Shown in pieces: positions 32,559 through 41,116 of a DNA stretch of 46,788 nt (the stretch's first letter is position 1; each line of letters starts with the position of its first letter). The stretch covers positions 1-46,788 of IMG/VR virus record IMGVR_UViG_3300042306_000394; one strand, written 5' to 3'. The translations under genes were made by a program, and so were the position numbers. The notes beneath the pieces are model-generated. The model worked only from the letters and a program-made list of their open reading frames with translations, ran no database searches and was not told where the DNA came from. Origin of the DNA: a virus.

Positions 32559-35429
32559 ATGGCAAAAACCCCAAAACAACAAGAAGTATCAGCGGCTAAC
32601 GCTAGAGATGCTAAGGCTTCAAAGGACTTAGATAGATACTATGCGCAATTAAAACAAATGAATATTGCGAAAGAAATGGGGGTTGTTATAGATGAAAAAG
32701 AAGTAAAATTATTAAAAGAAAAAATTGCTTTAAAGAGAAAAGAAGTAAAGGCTACGGAAGAAGCGGGTGAATTAGCTAAAACGCAATTTCAGTACTATGA
32801 TGATATTCTTTCTATTGCTGGAAAAATCAATAAAAACTTTGAAAAAACCAACTCTATTTCTTCAAAAGTTGGTAGTCAATTTAATGTACTTACTGGCTAC
32901 GCCGGTGAATTGGCTAAAAATCTAAAAGAAGGTAATTACTATACAAAAGAAGGAGCTGATGCGGCTAAGAGTTCAGCAGTTGCAATGGAAAGCTATTCAA
33001 GCGCTGTTTCCAATGCTATGAAGGAATTCAAAAAGGGAAATATGTCCGCTGAATCCCTTGCTAGTAGTATTCAATCAGCCGAAGATGCTTTATCGGATTT
33101 TGTAGATGATTTGGATGATAGTAACTCTGAAATTGCTAAATTAAAAGAAGGATTGGTAGCATCAACTTCTTCGGCTAAAGATTTAACAAAAGCATTTGCA
33201 GAATCTAAAAAAGAATTATCCGAAATAAAAGGTGGATTTGGGGATTTAGCATCGGGTGCAACTTCCGCAATACCTGGTATCAGTGGTATGGGAAGTGCTA
33301 TTGCAAATATGGGTAGTTTGGGTGTGGTTGGTGGTATATTAGCATTAGGAGCAGCATTCCATCAATTATTAGGATGGTATATGGATGGTACTAATATGTC
33401 AGACCCTATATTTGGTCTTAACAAAGTTGGTATAGAAATGGCTCACGAGATGGCTACATCTATGGCTGGATTGAATACAGAATTGACACAAACCTCAATG
33501 AATTTGGGGCAAGTAATTCAAATATCCGGAGCAGCTAGAGCAAATATGGTAAAATTGGGTGTATCTGGACAAGAATTTGGAGATGCAACTAAATACGCAT
33601 CAAATAATTTAGGATTGATGGGTAAAAACGCACAAGACGTAGGTGCGGATATGGCTATGTACGCTAAAAGAACGGGTACATCGGCAGACCAATTAGGGAG
33701 TATAGCTAACACATTCAGAATAGTAGGTAATTTAAGTGGTAAAGCTGCGGCTAATACATTGGGTATGGCTGAAAGTGTAGCAAAAACTGCTGGATTACCT
33801 GTAAACGCTTTATTTGAAGATTTGGCAGAATCATCAGAATTATTATTACAAAACAATTATGGTAATGAACAAAGTTTGGTAAAGCAAGTAGCAACACTTA
33901 GAGTAATGGGTGTAGCTGCACAAAAAGTTTTACAAGCTGGTCAAAATATGGTTTTGAACTACAAAGATAGTATCAAAGCAGAAATGAGATTATCCGCATT
34001 ATTAGGAAAACAAGTAGACCTTTCAAGAGTTAGACAAAAGTTTGCATCGGGAGATGCCGCTGGAGCAGCTGATTTATTGAGAACTCAATTGAAAGGTATC
34101 GATATGGATAAAATGAATATGTTCCAAAGACAGGCATTGCAAGATGCAACTGGAATGGATATGGATACCGTTATGAAATTGGGTAAAGGTGGTAAAGGTG
34201 GTCCTTTACAAACTGACCAAGAAAAAATGGTTGGTTCTATTGCACAATTAGGAAATAGTTTTGATAATACTATGGCAAAGTATTTCAAAGATGGTATTAG
34301 TATTAAGGGATTGAGTAGTGATGCTGCGGATTCTATGTGGTCTGCTAAAGCTGCAGAAGCATCGGCAAGAATGGCCGCTGATATGCAGAGAGATATTGCA
34401 ACTACTAAAATGGAAATGGGTAGATTGGTTTATACCGCCGGTTTAATTTTAGCAGCTCTTGGTGTAGCTGGTTTGTTTGGAAAAGGACCTATGAAATTCT
34501 TAGGTAATGGAATTAAAAAACTATTTACTAAATCAGGCTCAAAGGTAGCATCAAAAGTAGTTGCAAAAACAGGTTCTCAATTCGCAGGAGGTAGTTTAAG
34601 CGCCGGTAAAAAAATACTAGCTGAAAAAGCATCATCTTCCGCCGGAAAAACAGTATTAGCAAATACAACAAAAACCGCCGCCAAAGGTGGTATATTAAGT
34701 AAAGTTGGTAGTTTGATTCCTGGACTTGGTAGTGATGGAGCAAAAGCTGGTGCAACTGCTCTTAAAGGTGGATTTAAAGGTATTATGGGCAATCTCGGTA
34801 AGGGACTTTTAAAGGGAGGTATAACGGGAGTATTAGGAACTGCCGCATCTATGGCTGGTGATTACTTTGGAGGGCAGAGGCAGGAACAGGGAATGGCTGA
34901 AGGAGATAGAGGTAAAGTTAATCAAGGTAAAGCACTTAAAACGGGAGCAACCGCACTTGAATACGCTGGATATGGTGCAGCAATTGGTAGTATCATTCCT
35001 GGAATCGGTACTGCGGTAGGTGGAGCAATTGGTGGTGTAGTTGGTGGTATAAAAGGTGTATTTGATAATTGGTTTAGTGAAGATGCTAAAAAAGCCGATG
35101 AACAATTAAAAAAAGTTGAAGAGCAAAATAAAGTAGCCGCCGCTCAAAAAGTATTATCAGAAAGAGATATAGCAACTCAAGAGCAAATGAAAACGCAATC
35201 ACAATCATTAGCCGCAGCAGCGCAAGATACGGGATTTTGGCAAGCCGCTGTTGTTGCACAATTAGTTGAAGCTACACGATTATTAGATATTATAGCATTC
35301 TCATCGGATGATGCAGATGATACTACTAGAGAAATTTATTTAGATGGTAAGAGAATTACTAGATTGAACTACGATAGAGCATCCACATTATATAATACAA
35401 TGTCTACTCAAAAGGCAGCAGCAAAATAA
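32559..35429 (+). CDS. Tape measure protein
   Basis: This 956-residue protein is mainly helical. The N-terminal 220 residues are charged coiled coil (KLLKEKIALKRKEVKATEE). Hydrophobic Gly-rich stretches lie at about 228-273 (GVVGGILALGAAFHQLL), about 625-645 (TAGLILAALGVAGLFG) and about 800-840 (GYGAAIGSIIPGIGTAVGG). They are typical of tape measures, which fill the tube and reach the cell membrane. It follows the chaperone with its frameshift and precedes the baseplate genes, as expected. It is much longer than T4 gp29 (590). At about 1.5 angstrom per helical residue, the tail could be up to about 140 nm, an upper bound. No lytic enzyme domain is apparent. Confidence 0.85.
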   Translation: MAKTPKQQEVSAANARDAKASKDLDRYYAQLKQMNIAKEMGVVIDEKEVKLLKEKIALKRKEVKATEEAGELAKTQFQYYDDILSIAGKINKNFEKTNSISSKVGSQFNVLTGYAGELAKNLKEGNYYTKEGADAAKSSAVAMESYSSAVSNAMKEFKKGNMSAESLASSIQSAEDALSDFVDDLDDSNSEIAKLKEGLVASTSSAKDLTKAFAESKKELSEIKGGFGDLASGATSAIPGISGMGSAIANMGSLGVVGGILALGAAFHQLLGWYMDGTNMSDPIFGLNKVGIEMAHEMATSMAGLNTELTQTSMNLGQVIQISGAARANMVKLGVSGQEFGDATKYASNNLGLMGKNAQDVGADMAMYAKRTGTSADQLGSIANTFRIVGNLSGKAAANTLGMAESVAKTAGLPVNALFEDLAESSELLLQNNYGNEQSLVKQVATLRVMGVAAQKVLQAGQNMVLNYKDSIKAEMRLSALLGKQVDLSRVRQKFASGDAAGAADLLRTQLKGIDMDKMNMFQRQALQDATGMDMDTVMKLGKGGKGGPLQTDQEKMVGSIAQLGNSFDNTMAKYFKDGISIKGLSSDAADSMWSAKAAEASARMAADMQRDIATTKMEMGRLVYTAGLILAALGVAGLFGKGPMKFLGNGIKKLFTKSGSKVASKVVAKTGSQFAGGSLSAGKKILAEKASSSAGKTVLANTTKTAAKGGILSKVGSLIPGLGSDGAKAGATALKGGFKGIMGNLGKGLLKGGITGVLGTAASMAGDYFGGQRQEQGMAEGDRGKVNQGKALKTGATALEYAGYGAAIGSIIPGIGTAVGGAIGGVVGGIKGVFDNWFSEDAKKADEQLKKVEEQNKVAAAQKVLSERDIATQEQMKTQSQSLAAAAQDTGFWQAAVVAQLVEATRLLDIIAFSSDDADDTTREIYLDGKRITRLNYDRASTLYNTMSTQKAAAK

Positions 35430-35435
35430 TAATAA

Positions 35436-36725
35436 ATGGCAAAGATAAAAGATTTATTTGTACAACAAAATAAAAACCTGTATGGGTTGAGTGGTAAACT
35501 CATTATTGAAAGTAGAGGGCTTATCAATCCACCAAGAGCTGCCGCATTACTTACATCTTCACCAAATGCTTTGGCTGATATGATTGGTAATCAAATTGGT
35601 GGTCTATTAAAAGGCTCTGCAAATCGACCATCTGATACTATATTTAAAAATAACACACCATTTGCCAAACCAATAACTTTAGGAAAAACTCAAAGAGGTA
35701 TCAAAGATGCAATAGAAGCAGGAGAAACTTATTATATAAAAAAAGACCCTGCACCGGCATCCATTTTTGCTAAATTAAAGCAAGGTGGTACATCTCCATT
35801 GGGAATGTTAGGTGCTGCAGCGGCTGCAGGAATTAATAAATATGGAAGTAAAAAAGGTTTAAAAGCTATTGAAAAATATAGAGAGGAATTAGAAAACCAA
35901 TCTAATGATATTAAACTTGCATTTAAAAAAGGAGAAAAGCCTGATGGAAAAATTCAAAAAGAAAGTAAGTTAGGTAGTGAATATGAACCTATTTTTGGAA
36001 TAAAGGCGGATAAAGGACACACATTTCCGACTGTAATTGGGTGGAAAGAATCTAAAAATACACATTGGGATGTTGCAAATACTTTTATACAAAATAATTT
36101 ACACCTAAACGATACCGATACCAAAACCATAGAAAGTTCGAATTACACCTATATGAAAATTAAAGTATTAGGTGAAACCGATTCAGTACATTTCAATGGA
36201 ACAATTTCTGGCATAAATGAAACTGTTACGCCTGAATGGAACACATATAAATACATTGGTTCTCCATTTAAGGTATATACATATGGTGGAGTTGAACGTA
36301 GTTTAAGTTTTGATTTTAAATTATATTGTACAACTAGAAAAGAAAAGGATGTGATGTTACAAAAATTAAATTATTTAACAGCATTGGCGTATCCTTACAA
36401 ACAATTATCAAATGTTACATATAATCAAGGAGCAACTCAACAAACAATGTTTTCTCCAAATTTTATATTTTTAACAATAAAATCCTTCTATAACAATATG
36501 TTTGGATTTGTTGATAATTTAAGTTTTACAATTGATGATAATGTTTCTTGGGCAAATTTTGAAGGGGTAGAAAAAGATGAAGCGGATACTAATAAAGAAT
36601 CTACACCATCTATTATAAATGTACAATTTGGTATGAAAATAGTAGATTCTAAAAATACATTAGGATACGATAACGCAAATAATCAGTTCAAATATAATTT
36701 TAGAAATCAAACAGAAATTAAATAA
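35436..36725 (+). CDS. Baseplate tail-tube cap / initiator protein, gp48/gp54-like
   Basis: The N-terminal 180 residues have a helix-rich, Lys-rich character with an Ala/Gly segment (LGMLGAAAAAGINKYG). The C-terminal part from about residue 215 is a tube-like domain: YTYMKIKVLGETD, then PEWNTYKYIGSPFKVYTYGG, RSLSFDFKLYC, KLNYLTALAYPYKQL, FIFLTIKSFYNN and FVDNLSFTIDDNVSW. A W-x-x-x-x-Y-x-G-x-x-F-x-x-Y-x-Y-x-G-x-x-R motif followed by a helix and an FNL-type strand is shared by proteins that start tube polymerisation on the baseplate (T4 gp48 and gp54). Its stop overlaps the start of the LysM wedge gene. Which of the two T4 proteins it corresponds to cannot be decided by eye. Confidence 0.6.
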   Translation: MAKIKDLFVQQNKNLYGLSGKLIIESRGLINPPRAAALLTSSPNALADMIGNQIGGLLKGSANRPSDTIFKNNTPFAKPITLGKTQRGIKDAIEAGETYYIKKDPAPASIFAKLKQGGTSPLGMLGAAAAAGINKYGSKKGLKAIEKYREELENQSNDIKLAFKKGEKPDGKIQKESKLGSEYEPIFGIKADKGHTFPTVIGWKESKNTHWDVANTFIQNNLHLNDTDTKTIESSNYTYMKIKVLGETDSVHFNGTISGINETVTPEWNTYKYIGSPFKVYTYGGVERSLSFDFKLYCTTRKEKDVMLQKLNYLTALAYPYKQLSNVTYNQGATQQTMFSPNFIFLTIKSFYNNMFGFVDNLSFTIDDNVSWANFEGVEKDEADTNKESTPSIINVQFGMKIVDSKNTLGYDNANNQFKYNFRNQTEIK

Positions 36726-37027
36726 TGGCAAGTAGATATTCAAATACTAAAATTGTAGTTAACTCTGATACCAAAAAAAGATATTATGAATCTACTATAT
36801 ATCCAAAAGTAATACCATCCGATAATGATACTTATATTATTTCAGAAGCGGGTGATAGATTAGATATATTAGCTAAAAGTTACTATGGTGATTCAAAATT
36901 ATGGTGGATTATTGCAATTGCAAATAATATCAATGATGCTGTATTTTATATAGAACCTGGTGTTCAATTGAGAATACCACAAAACATTGGTAATATATTA
37001 AAAGATTTAGAAAAAATCAATAAATAA
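36725..37027 (+). CDS. gp53: Baseplate wedge protein with LysM-like domain, T4 gp53-like
   Basis: Of its 100 residues, positions about 37-90 are a LysM-like fold: YIISEAGDRLDILAKSYYGD, then LWWIIAIANNI, then an EPGVQLRIP end. The D-x-L-x-x-I/L-A-x-x-Y-Y-G-D and W-W-x-I-A-x-A-N pattern is diagnostic of gp53-type baseplate proteins in T4-like phages, where this domain binds neighbouring wedge proteins rather than peptidoglycan. The start codon overlaps the previous stop (TAATG) and the stop overlaps the next start in the same way, so the three baseplate genes are tightly coupled. T4 gp53 is longer (196 residues), and this is a minimal version. Confidence 0.8.
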   Translation: MASRYSNTKIVVNSDTKKRYYESTIYPKVIPSDNDTYIISEAGDRLDILAKSYYGDSKLWWIIAIANNINDAVFYIEPGVQLRIPQNIGNILKDLEKINK

Positions 37028-39384
37028 TGTTATATTTAAGACCTCTTAGTAACTGGCTTCAAAGTGAATTAGAATTTAGAGAAGCAGCACCGGAATTAGC
37101 TATGTTTAAAATGCCATTCGCATTATTAACATCGGCAGCTATCGTTGCTAAAGATATTGAGTTGGATGCGGCTTTAGCATTTAAGGGAAAGGGACCTAAT
37201 TCATATAGAGGATGTGTTATTGGTAACATATTAGATACTGAATTAAATTACGGAAAAGATTTAATCGGAACAAATGAAGCTAATAAGACTATTGTAGGTA
37301 TCGATTTTGATGGTAAATATATTACAACCGAAGGAGAATTTGGTTTAAGAAAACCAATGCCGATAATAGAAAGAATTGAAATAAATACTGATGGTGAAAA
37401 TAACGCATTAAAAGAAGCTCAAATCACTGTTAGATGTTTTACTTTAAAGCAATTGGAAATGTTTGAATTGTTTTATTGTAGACCTGGTATGAATTTATTA
37501 TTAGAATTTGGAAATAATTTTGAAATAACTCAAAATCAAATTGAAAAATATAAAGATTTTATAAAATTATCAAAAACTCCGAACACTAATACAATTGATA
37601 CTATAAACAATTATACTGGAAAATCATTTAATGATATGAAGGTGGAATCTATCTTAGTACCAAAAACGGATTACACCACATATACAGAAACAACATTTGC
37701 AAAATATTTTGCAATGAGTGAAGATGATGATAAAGAGTACTTAGGTAAAATTATAAAAAGCAAAGGACAATACGATGCTTTCGCTGGTAAGGTTACTAAT
37801 TTTACATATTCTATAAACGATGATGCAACGTATGAAGTATCAATTACAATTTCAGCAGGTAATACTGTTTCATTAGCTATACCAATCGCCAATGTTTCAG
37901 CTGCAGCAAAGATAGGATTAAAAGATGAAAATGGCGTAAAATTAACCGAACAACAAATTATATTAAAACAAATGCAAATTGATTTTAATATACCATTATT
38001 AAAAATCCCAAGTGATTTTTTAAAAACGCATACTTTTAATTTCCTAAAACCAAACGATACAAAAAAAGACCAAAGTACATCCGAACTAAGATATGTATCA
38101 TTACATCTTATATTGAAATATTTTGGAAACTATATTGTTTCGGTAAGTTCTCAATCTCCAAAAAACTTTGATATACAATTTAAAACGATAAATAATAAAC
38201 CAACTATAATTTGTCAAAGTCATAGGAAAATAATTTCTTCATCCGAAGATGTTTTATATCCAGGAATGCTACCAAAAATAAAAATTGGAAAAGGCAATCC
38301 TAAATCGGATAATTTAATGTTAGATGATAAGGAAACAATTGATGCTAAAATAAATGGATTAGAATTTAATATTCCAGAAAAAGAAGTAGAAATTGATTTA
38401 ATAGACCCAAATTCAAAAGATGAAATTAAATTCAAAAAAATAAAGTATAAGGCTGAAGGTGATTTAAGATTAGGTAATGCTTTGAATATATTTGTAAATT
38501 ATGATGTAGTTCTTGAAGCTTGGCAAAAATCATCAACTAGAGCTGATTTTCTTGCATCAATACTTGGTACTGTAAATGATAACTCATTTAATTTATTTAA
38601 TTTGATAACAGCCCCAAATACATCAAGTAGTGGATATTTAACAATTGTAGATACTAATTTTAGAAAATTGGATAATATAACTGTTGATAGTTTAAAATCT
38701 GATAAAATTTATAGGTTTAAAGCTAATACGATTAATAGTATCGTTAAGGCATTTACATTTGAAATGGATTTAGGTAACTTAATAGCAGGGCAAACTGTAT
38801 TTCAGCAATCAAGCGCTATTGAGGAAATCTTAAACGAAAAAAAGAAAAACGGCGCCGATGGTAGAGATAAAGCGTTAATGAGTACGGTGAAACGAAATGC
38901 ATTATATACTAATTATAGAAATGCAGATGGGTACATATCTGCGGATGGAATAGAGGGTAGTATTATTAAAAAAAATCTACTAAAAGAAGAAACAAATTCT
39001 TTTCCAGATGTTCCCGAAAAATCGACTACAAAAAAAACCACAACTGAAAAAACACCAAGCGATACTGAAGTAATCGATGAAAAGGTTATTAAATTTAAAA
39101 ATGGTACTAAAAATTTACCATATATATTTAATGATACTGGGGTTATAATAAAAGGTATGAATATTCAAGCGGAAAAAGATGAAGGTACTTTAAGTGATTT
39201 TAGTGCAACATTGGTTATCGATGGATTAAGTGGAATTAGCTGTGGTGAATTATTTAGAATAGATGGTATACCCGAAATATATAATAAAACCGGCGCATTT
39301 CAAGTTATGAATGTAAAACATAGTGTGGAAGCAAGCGGATGGGATACTACGATTGAAGCAAGTTGGAGAATTATAAAAGAATAG
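37027..39384 (+). CDS. Baseplate hub protein, large (785 aa)
   Basis: The N-terminal part contains FGLRKPMPIIERIEINTDGE and a K-x-A-x-I-T-V-x-C-F-T-L strand, then LEMFELFYCRPGMNLLLEFG (about residues 150-165). This is a hub-type beta sheet with an R-P-G motif. The middle has QYDAFAGKVTNFTYSINDD and YEVSITISAG, typical of gp27-like hub domains. The C-terminal 100 residues (LSGISCGELFRIDGIPEIY, FQVMNVKHSVEASGWDTTIE) form a second hub domain found at the ends of such proteins. A Lys/Thr-rich linker (residues about 665-695) precedes it. It is twice the length of T4 gp27 (391) and has no lysozyme domain, so the piercing enzyme must be elsewhere. It sits at the centre of the baseplate under the tube cap. 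Confidence 0.65.
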   Translation: MLYLRPLSNWLQSELEFREAAPELAMFKMPFALLTSAAIVAKDIELDAALAFKGKGPNSYRGCVIGNILDTELNYGKDLIGTNEANKTIVGIDFDGKYITTEGEFGLRKPMPIIERIEINTDGENNALKEAQITVRCFTLKQLEMFELFYCRPGMNLLLEFGNNFEITQNQIEKYKDFIKLSKTPNTNTIDTINNYTGKSFNDMKVESILVPKTDYTTYTETTFAKYFAMSEDDDKEYLGKIIKSKGQYDAFAGKVTNFTYSINDDATYEVSITISAGNTVSLAIPIANVSAAAKIGLKDENGVKLTEQQIILKQMQIDFNIPLLKIPSDFLKTHTFNFLKPNDTKKDQSTSELRYVSLHLILKYFGNYIVSVSSQSPKNFDIQFKTINNKPTIICQSHRKIISSSEDVLYPGMLPKIKIGKGNPKSDNLMLDDKETIDAKINGLEFNIPEKEVEIDLIDPNSKDEIKFKKIKYKAEGDLRLGNALNIFVNYDVVLEAWQKSSTRADFLASILGTVNDNSFNLFNLITAPNTSSSGYLTIVDTNFRKLDNITVDSLKSDKIYRFKANTINSIVKAFTFEMDLGNLIAGQTVFQQSSAIEEILNEKKKNGADGRDKALMSTVKRNALYTNYRNADGYISADGIEGSIIKKNLLKEETNSFPDVPEKSTTKKTTTEKTPSDTEVIDEKVIKFKNGTKNLPYIFNDTGVIIKGMNIQAEKDEGTLSDFSATLVIDGLSGISCGELFRIDGIPEIYNKTGAFQVMNVKHSVEASGWDTTIEASWRIIKE

Positions 39385-39385
39385 T

Positions 39386-39760
39386 ATGTATAAAGATGTA
39401 GCTAAAAATATTGATAAGTTCACTATTAAGATACCAAAAACTATCGTACCAAAGCCAACTGCTTCAGATTATGAAAATGGATTCATAGAAAGATACTTTA
39501 TACAGGTTAGTTTTGATTCTAATGGGTTTATCTATGAAGTGGATGAAAGCACATTTGATAAGTACTTAGAAAATCCATTTTGGATTGGTGAAAAGCTCTT
39601 TTGGAGAATTGCTGGTCCGTTGGATACTGTATATGATACAGATGGTAAGATATTGGATAAGGGGGTAATTGCATCAAATAAAGCATCTTTATCCATAACT
39701 TCTTTGAAAATTCAAAATATTTCCTTATATTTACCAAACATAAAGCAGTTTTATAAATAA
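39386..39760 (+). CDS. Uncharacterised baseplate-region protein (124 aa)
   Basis: It begins one base after the hub gene. The segment GFIERYFIQVSFDSNGFIYE (residues about 31-50) and the later NPFWIGEKLFWRIAGPLD form a small beta protein with an F-W-x-x-x-x-x-F-W-x-I-x-G motif. Short proteins with a W-x-I-x-G segment are often encoded in T4-like baseplate operons, but I cannot name the family. It has no signal peptide or membrane segment. It is the last gene of the tail operon. A host-type promoter starts 5 bases after its stop. Confidence 0.6.
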   Translation: MYKDVAKNIDKFTIKIPKTIVPKPTASDYENGFIERYFIQVSFDSNGFIYEVDESTFDKYLENPFWIGEKLFWRIAGPLDTVYDTDGKILDKGVIASNKASLSITSLKIQNISLYLPNIKQFYK

Positions 39761-39764
39761 AGCA

Positions 39765-39796
39765 TTTGGAAATTAAATAAATAATTTGTATATTTG
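39765..39796 (+). promoter_or_regulatory. Bacteroidetes-type (host sigma) promoter, P1
   Basis: TTTG at 39765-39768, 20 nt, then TATATTTG at 39789-39796. This matches the Bacteroidetes -33 TTTG and -7 TAnnTTTG consensus. The ATG at 39803 begins 7 nt after the -7 element, so the mRNA may be leaderless or nearly so. Confidence 0.8.
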
Positions 39797-39802
39797 TAGG
39801 GT

Positions 39803-41068
39803 ATGAATTTAATCGAAACAAATAACGCCCTATTAGCATTTTACAAATCCAATCCTAAGATAGATTTGATAGTGCCCGTATGGAGTTCTCCAAAGGCACA
39901 TGAATACGATACCTCCATATCATTTGCGTACCTTAGAACTAAGGATTCCGATTACATTATAAATTTCAATCACATCGATGCCGGACAATGTAGACAGGCA
40001 GCATTAAGTATGTTTGCGAATGAGAATACATTGGTATATGGTAATCGATATATAGGTAGTAAAGGACTCGATTATGAGTGGGTTTATTTTGAAGAGTATG
40101 GTAAGTCGTTCATATTCAATGAGTTCGCTGACGGGGTTTATAAGGGGTATAGAAGCGACTTTAAATATCTAAATGATTGTGTACCTATGATGAGATGGTA
40201 CGAGCTCTTAAAAACGATTCCACTAATTTCAGAAATTAAACCTTGGTATAGAAAATATTCAGATTCTATTAAAATATTAGGGAGGCTGGAGGGGGCTGGG
40301 GTGAAAGTCGAAGAAGAAAAATTTATTGATAGATTTCATTTCAACAAAGAGTATTTGCCCAATGGATTTGCTTATACAAAATACAACCCATATACGATAA
40401 CGGGTAGACCGAGTAACCGACATCTCAATGTGAATTGGGCTGCTATGAACAAATCCGATGGATGTAGAAGTAATGTGGTGAGTAGATTTAAGGGGGGTAC
40501 TTTGATTCAATTCGATTACGAGTCCTATCACATCCGTATCATTGGTAAGATGGTTGGGTATGTATTTCCGGAAGGGGAAACGGCACACGAACATTTAGCA
40601 AAATATTATGGGGTTACGACCGAAGAATCTAAAGCCCTTTCATTCCGATACCTTTATGGTGGGTTGGATGAATTTGCCAAAACCATTCCGTTCTTTCAAA
40701 AGGTGGATGAATACGTTCAATCGGTTTACCAAAAGTTCGTAATTTCGGGAAAATTGACGACACCTCTATATAAGAGGGAAATCCCATTCCAACGAATCGA
40801 AGCCGCCAACGAACAAAAGGTATTTAACTATCTACTTCAGGCGTTAGAAACTGAAATCAATTATACTAAGATTGATGATGTATTGAAGTGGTGTGATGGG
40901 AGAAGGTCAAAAATGATACTATATACATATGATGCGTTCTTAATTGATGTACATCCACAGGATAGAGATAATCTTTTAGGCGAATTAACGACCACATTGG
41001 AAAGAGGTGGCTTTCCCGTTAAAACGTATGAGGGAACAAATTATGATAACTTAGAGGTTATTAAATAA
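39803..41068 (+). CDS. Short, divergent family A DNA polymerase
   Basis: Palm motifs of DNA polymerase I are visible. TGRPSNRHLNVNWAAM at 200-215 is the pre-motif A segment. Motif A is QFDYESYHIR with Asp238. Motif B (O helix) is ESKALSFRYLYGG with Lys277, Phe281 and Tyr285, equivalent to E. coli Lys758, Phe762 and Tyr766. Motif C is YTYDAFLID with Asp377. Two changes stand out: Thr273 stands where the O-helix Arg754 is expected, and motif C reads Tyr-Asp-Ala instead of His-Asp-Glu. Both metal-binding Asp residues are kept, so activity is possible. The 421 residues leave little room beyond the palm and fingers, and no clear 3'-5' exonuclease motif is seen in the first 150. It is preceded by a host-type promoter. 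Probable role: phage DNA synthesis or repair. Confidence 0.75.
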   Translation: MNLIETNNALLAFYKSNPKIDLIVPVWSSPKAHEYDTSISFAYLRTKDSDYIINFNHIDAGQCRQAALSMFANENTLVYGNRYIGSKGLDYEWVYFEEYGKSFIFNEFADGVYKGYRSDFKYLNDCVPMMRWYELLKTIPLISEIKPWYRKYSDSIKILGRLEGAGVKVEEEKFIDRFHFNKEYLPNGFAYTKYNPYTITGRPSNRHLNVNWAAMNKSDGCRSNVVSRFKGGTLIQFDYESYHIRIIGKMVGYVFPEGETAHEHLAKYYGVTTEESKALSFRYLYGGLDEFAKTIPFFQKVDEYVQSVYQKFVISGKLTTPLYKREIPFQRIEAANEQKVFNYLLQALETEINYTKIDDVLKWCDGRRSKMILYTYDAFLIDVHPQDRDNLLGELTTTLERGGFPVKTYEGTNYDNLEVIK

Positions 41069-41074
41069 AAATTT

Positions 41075-41083
41075 ATATTTATA
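41075..41083 (+). promoter_or_regulatory. Putative late promoter element ATATTTATA
   Basis: Exact ATATTTATA in a 48-nt gap after the polymerase gene, 33 nt before ATG 41117. It suggests late expression of the following uncharacterised genes. Confidence 0.6.
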
Positions 41084-41116
41084 TCATATAATTATATAGG
41101 AACAAACACGTAAACT

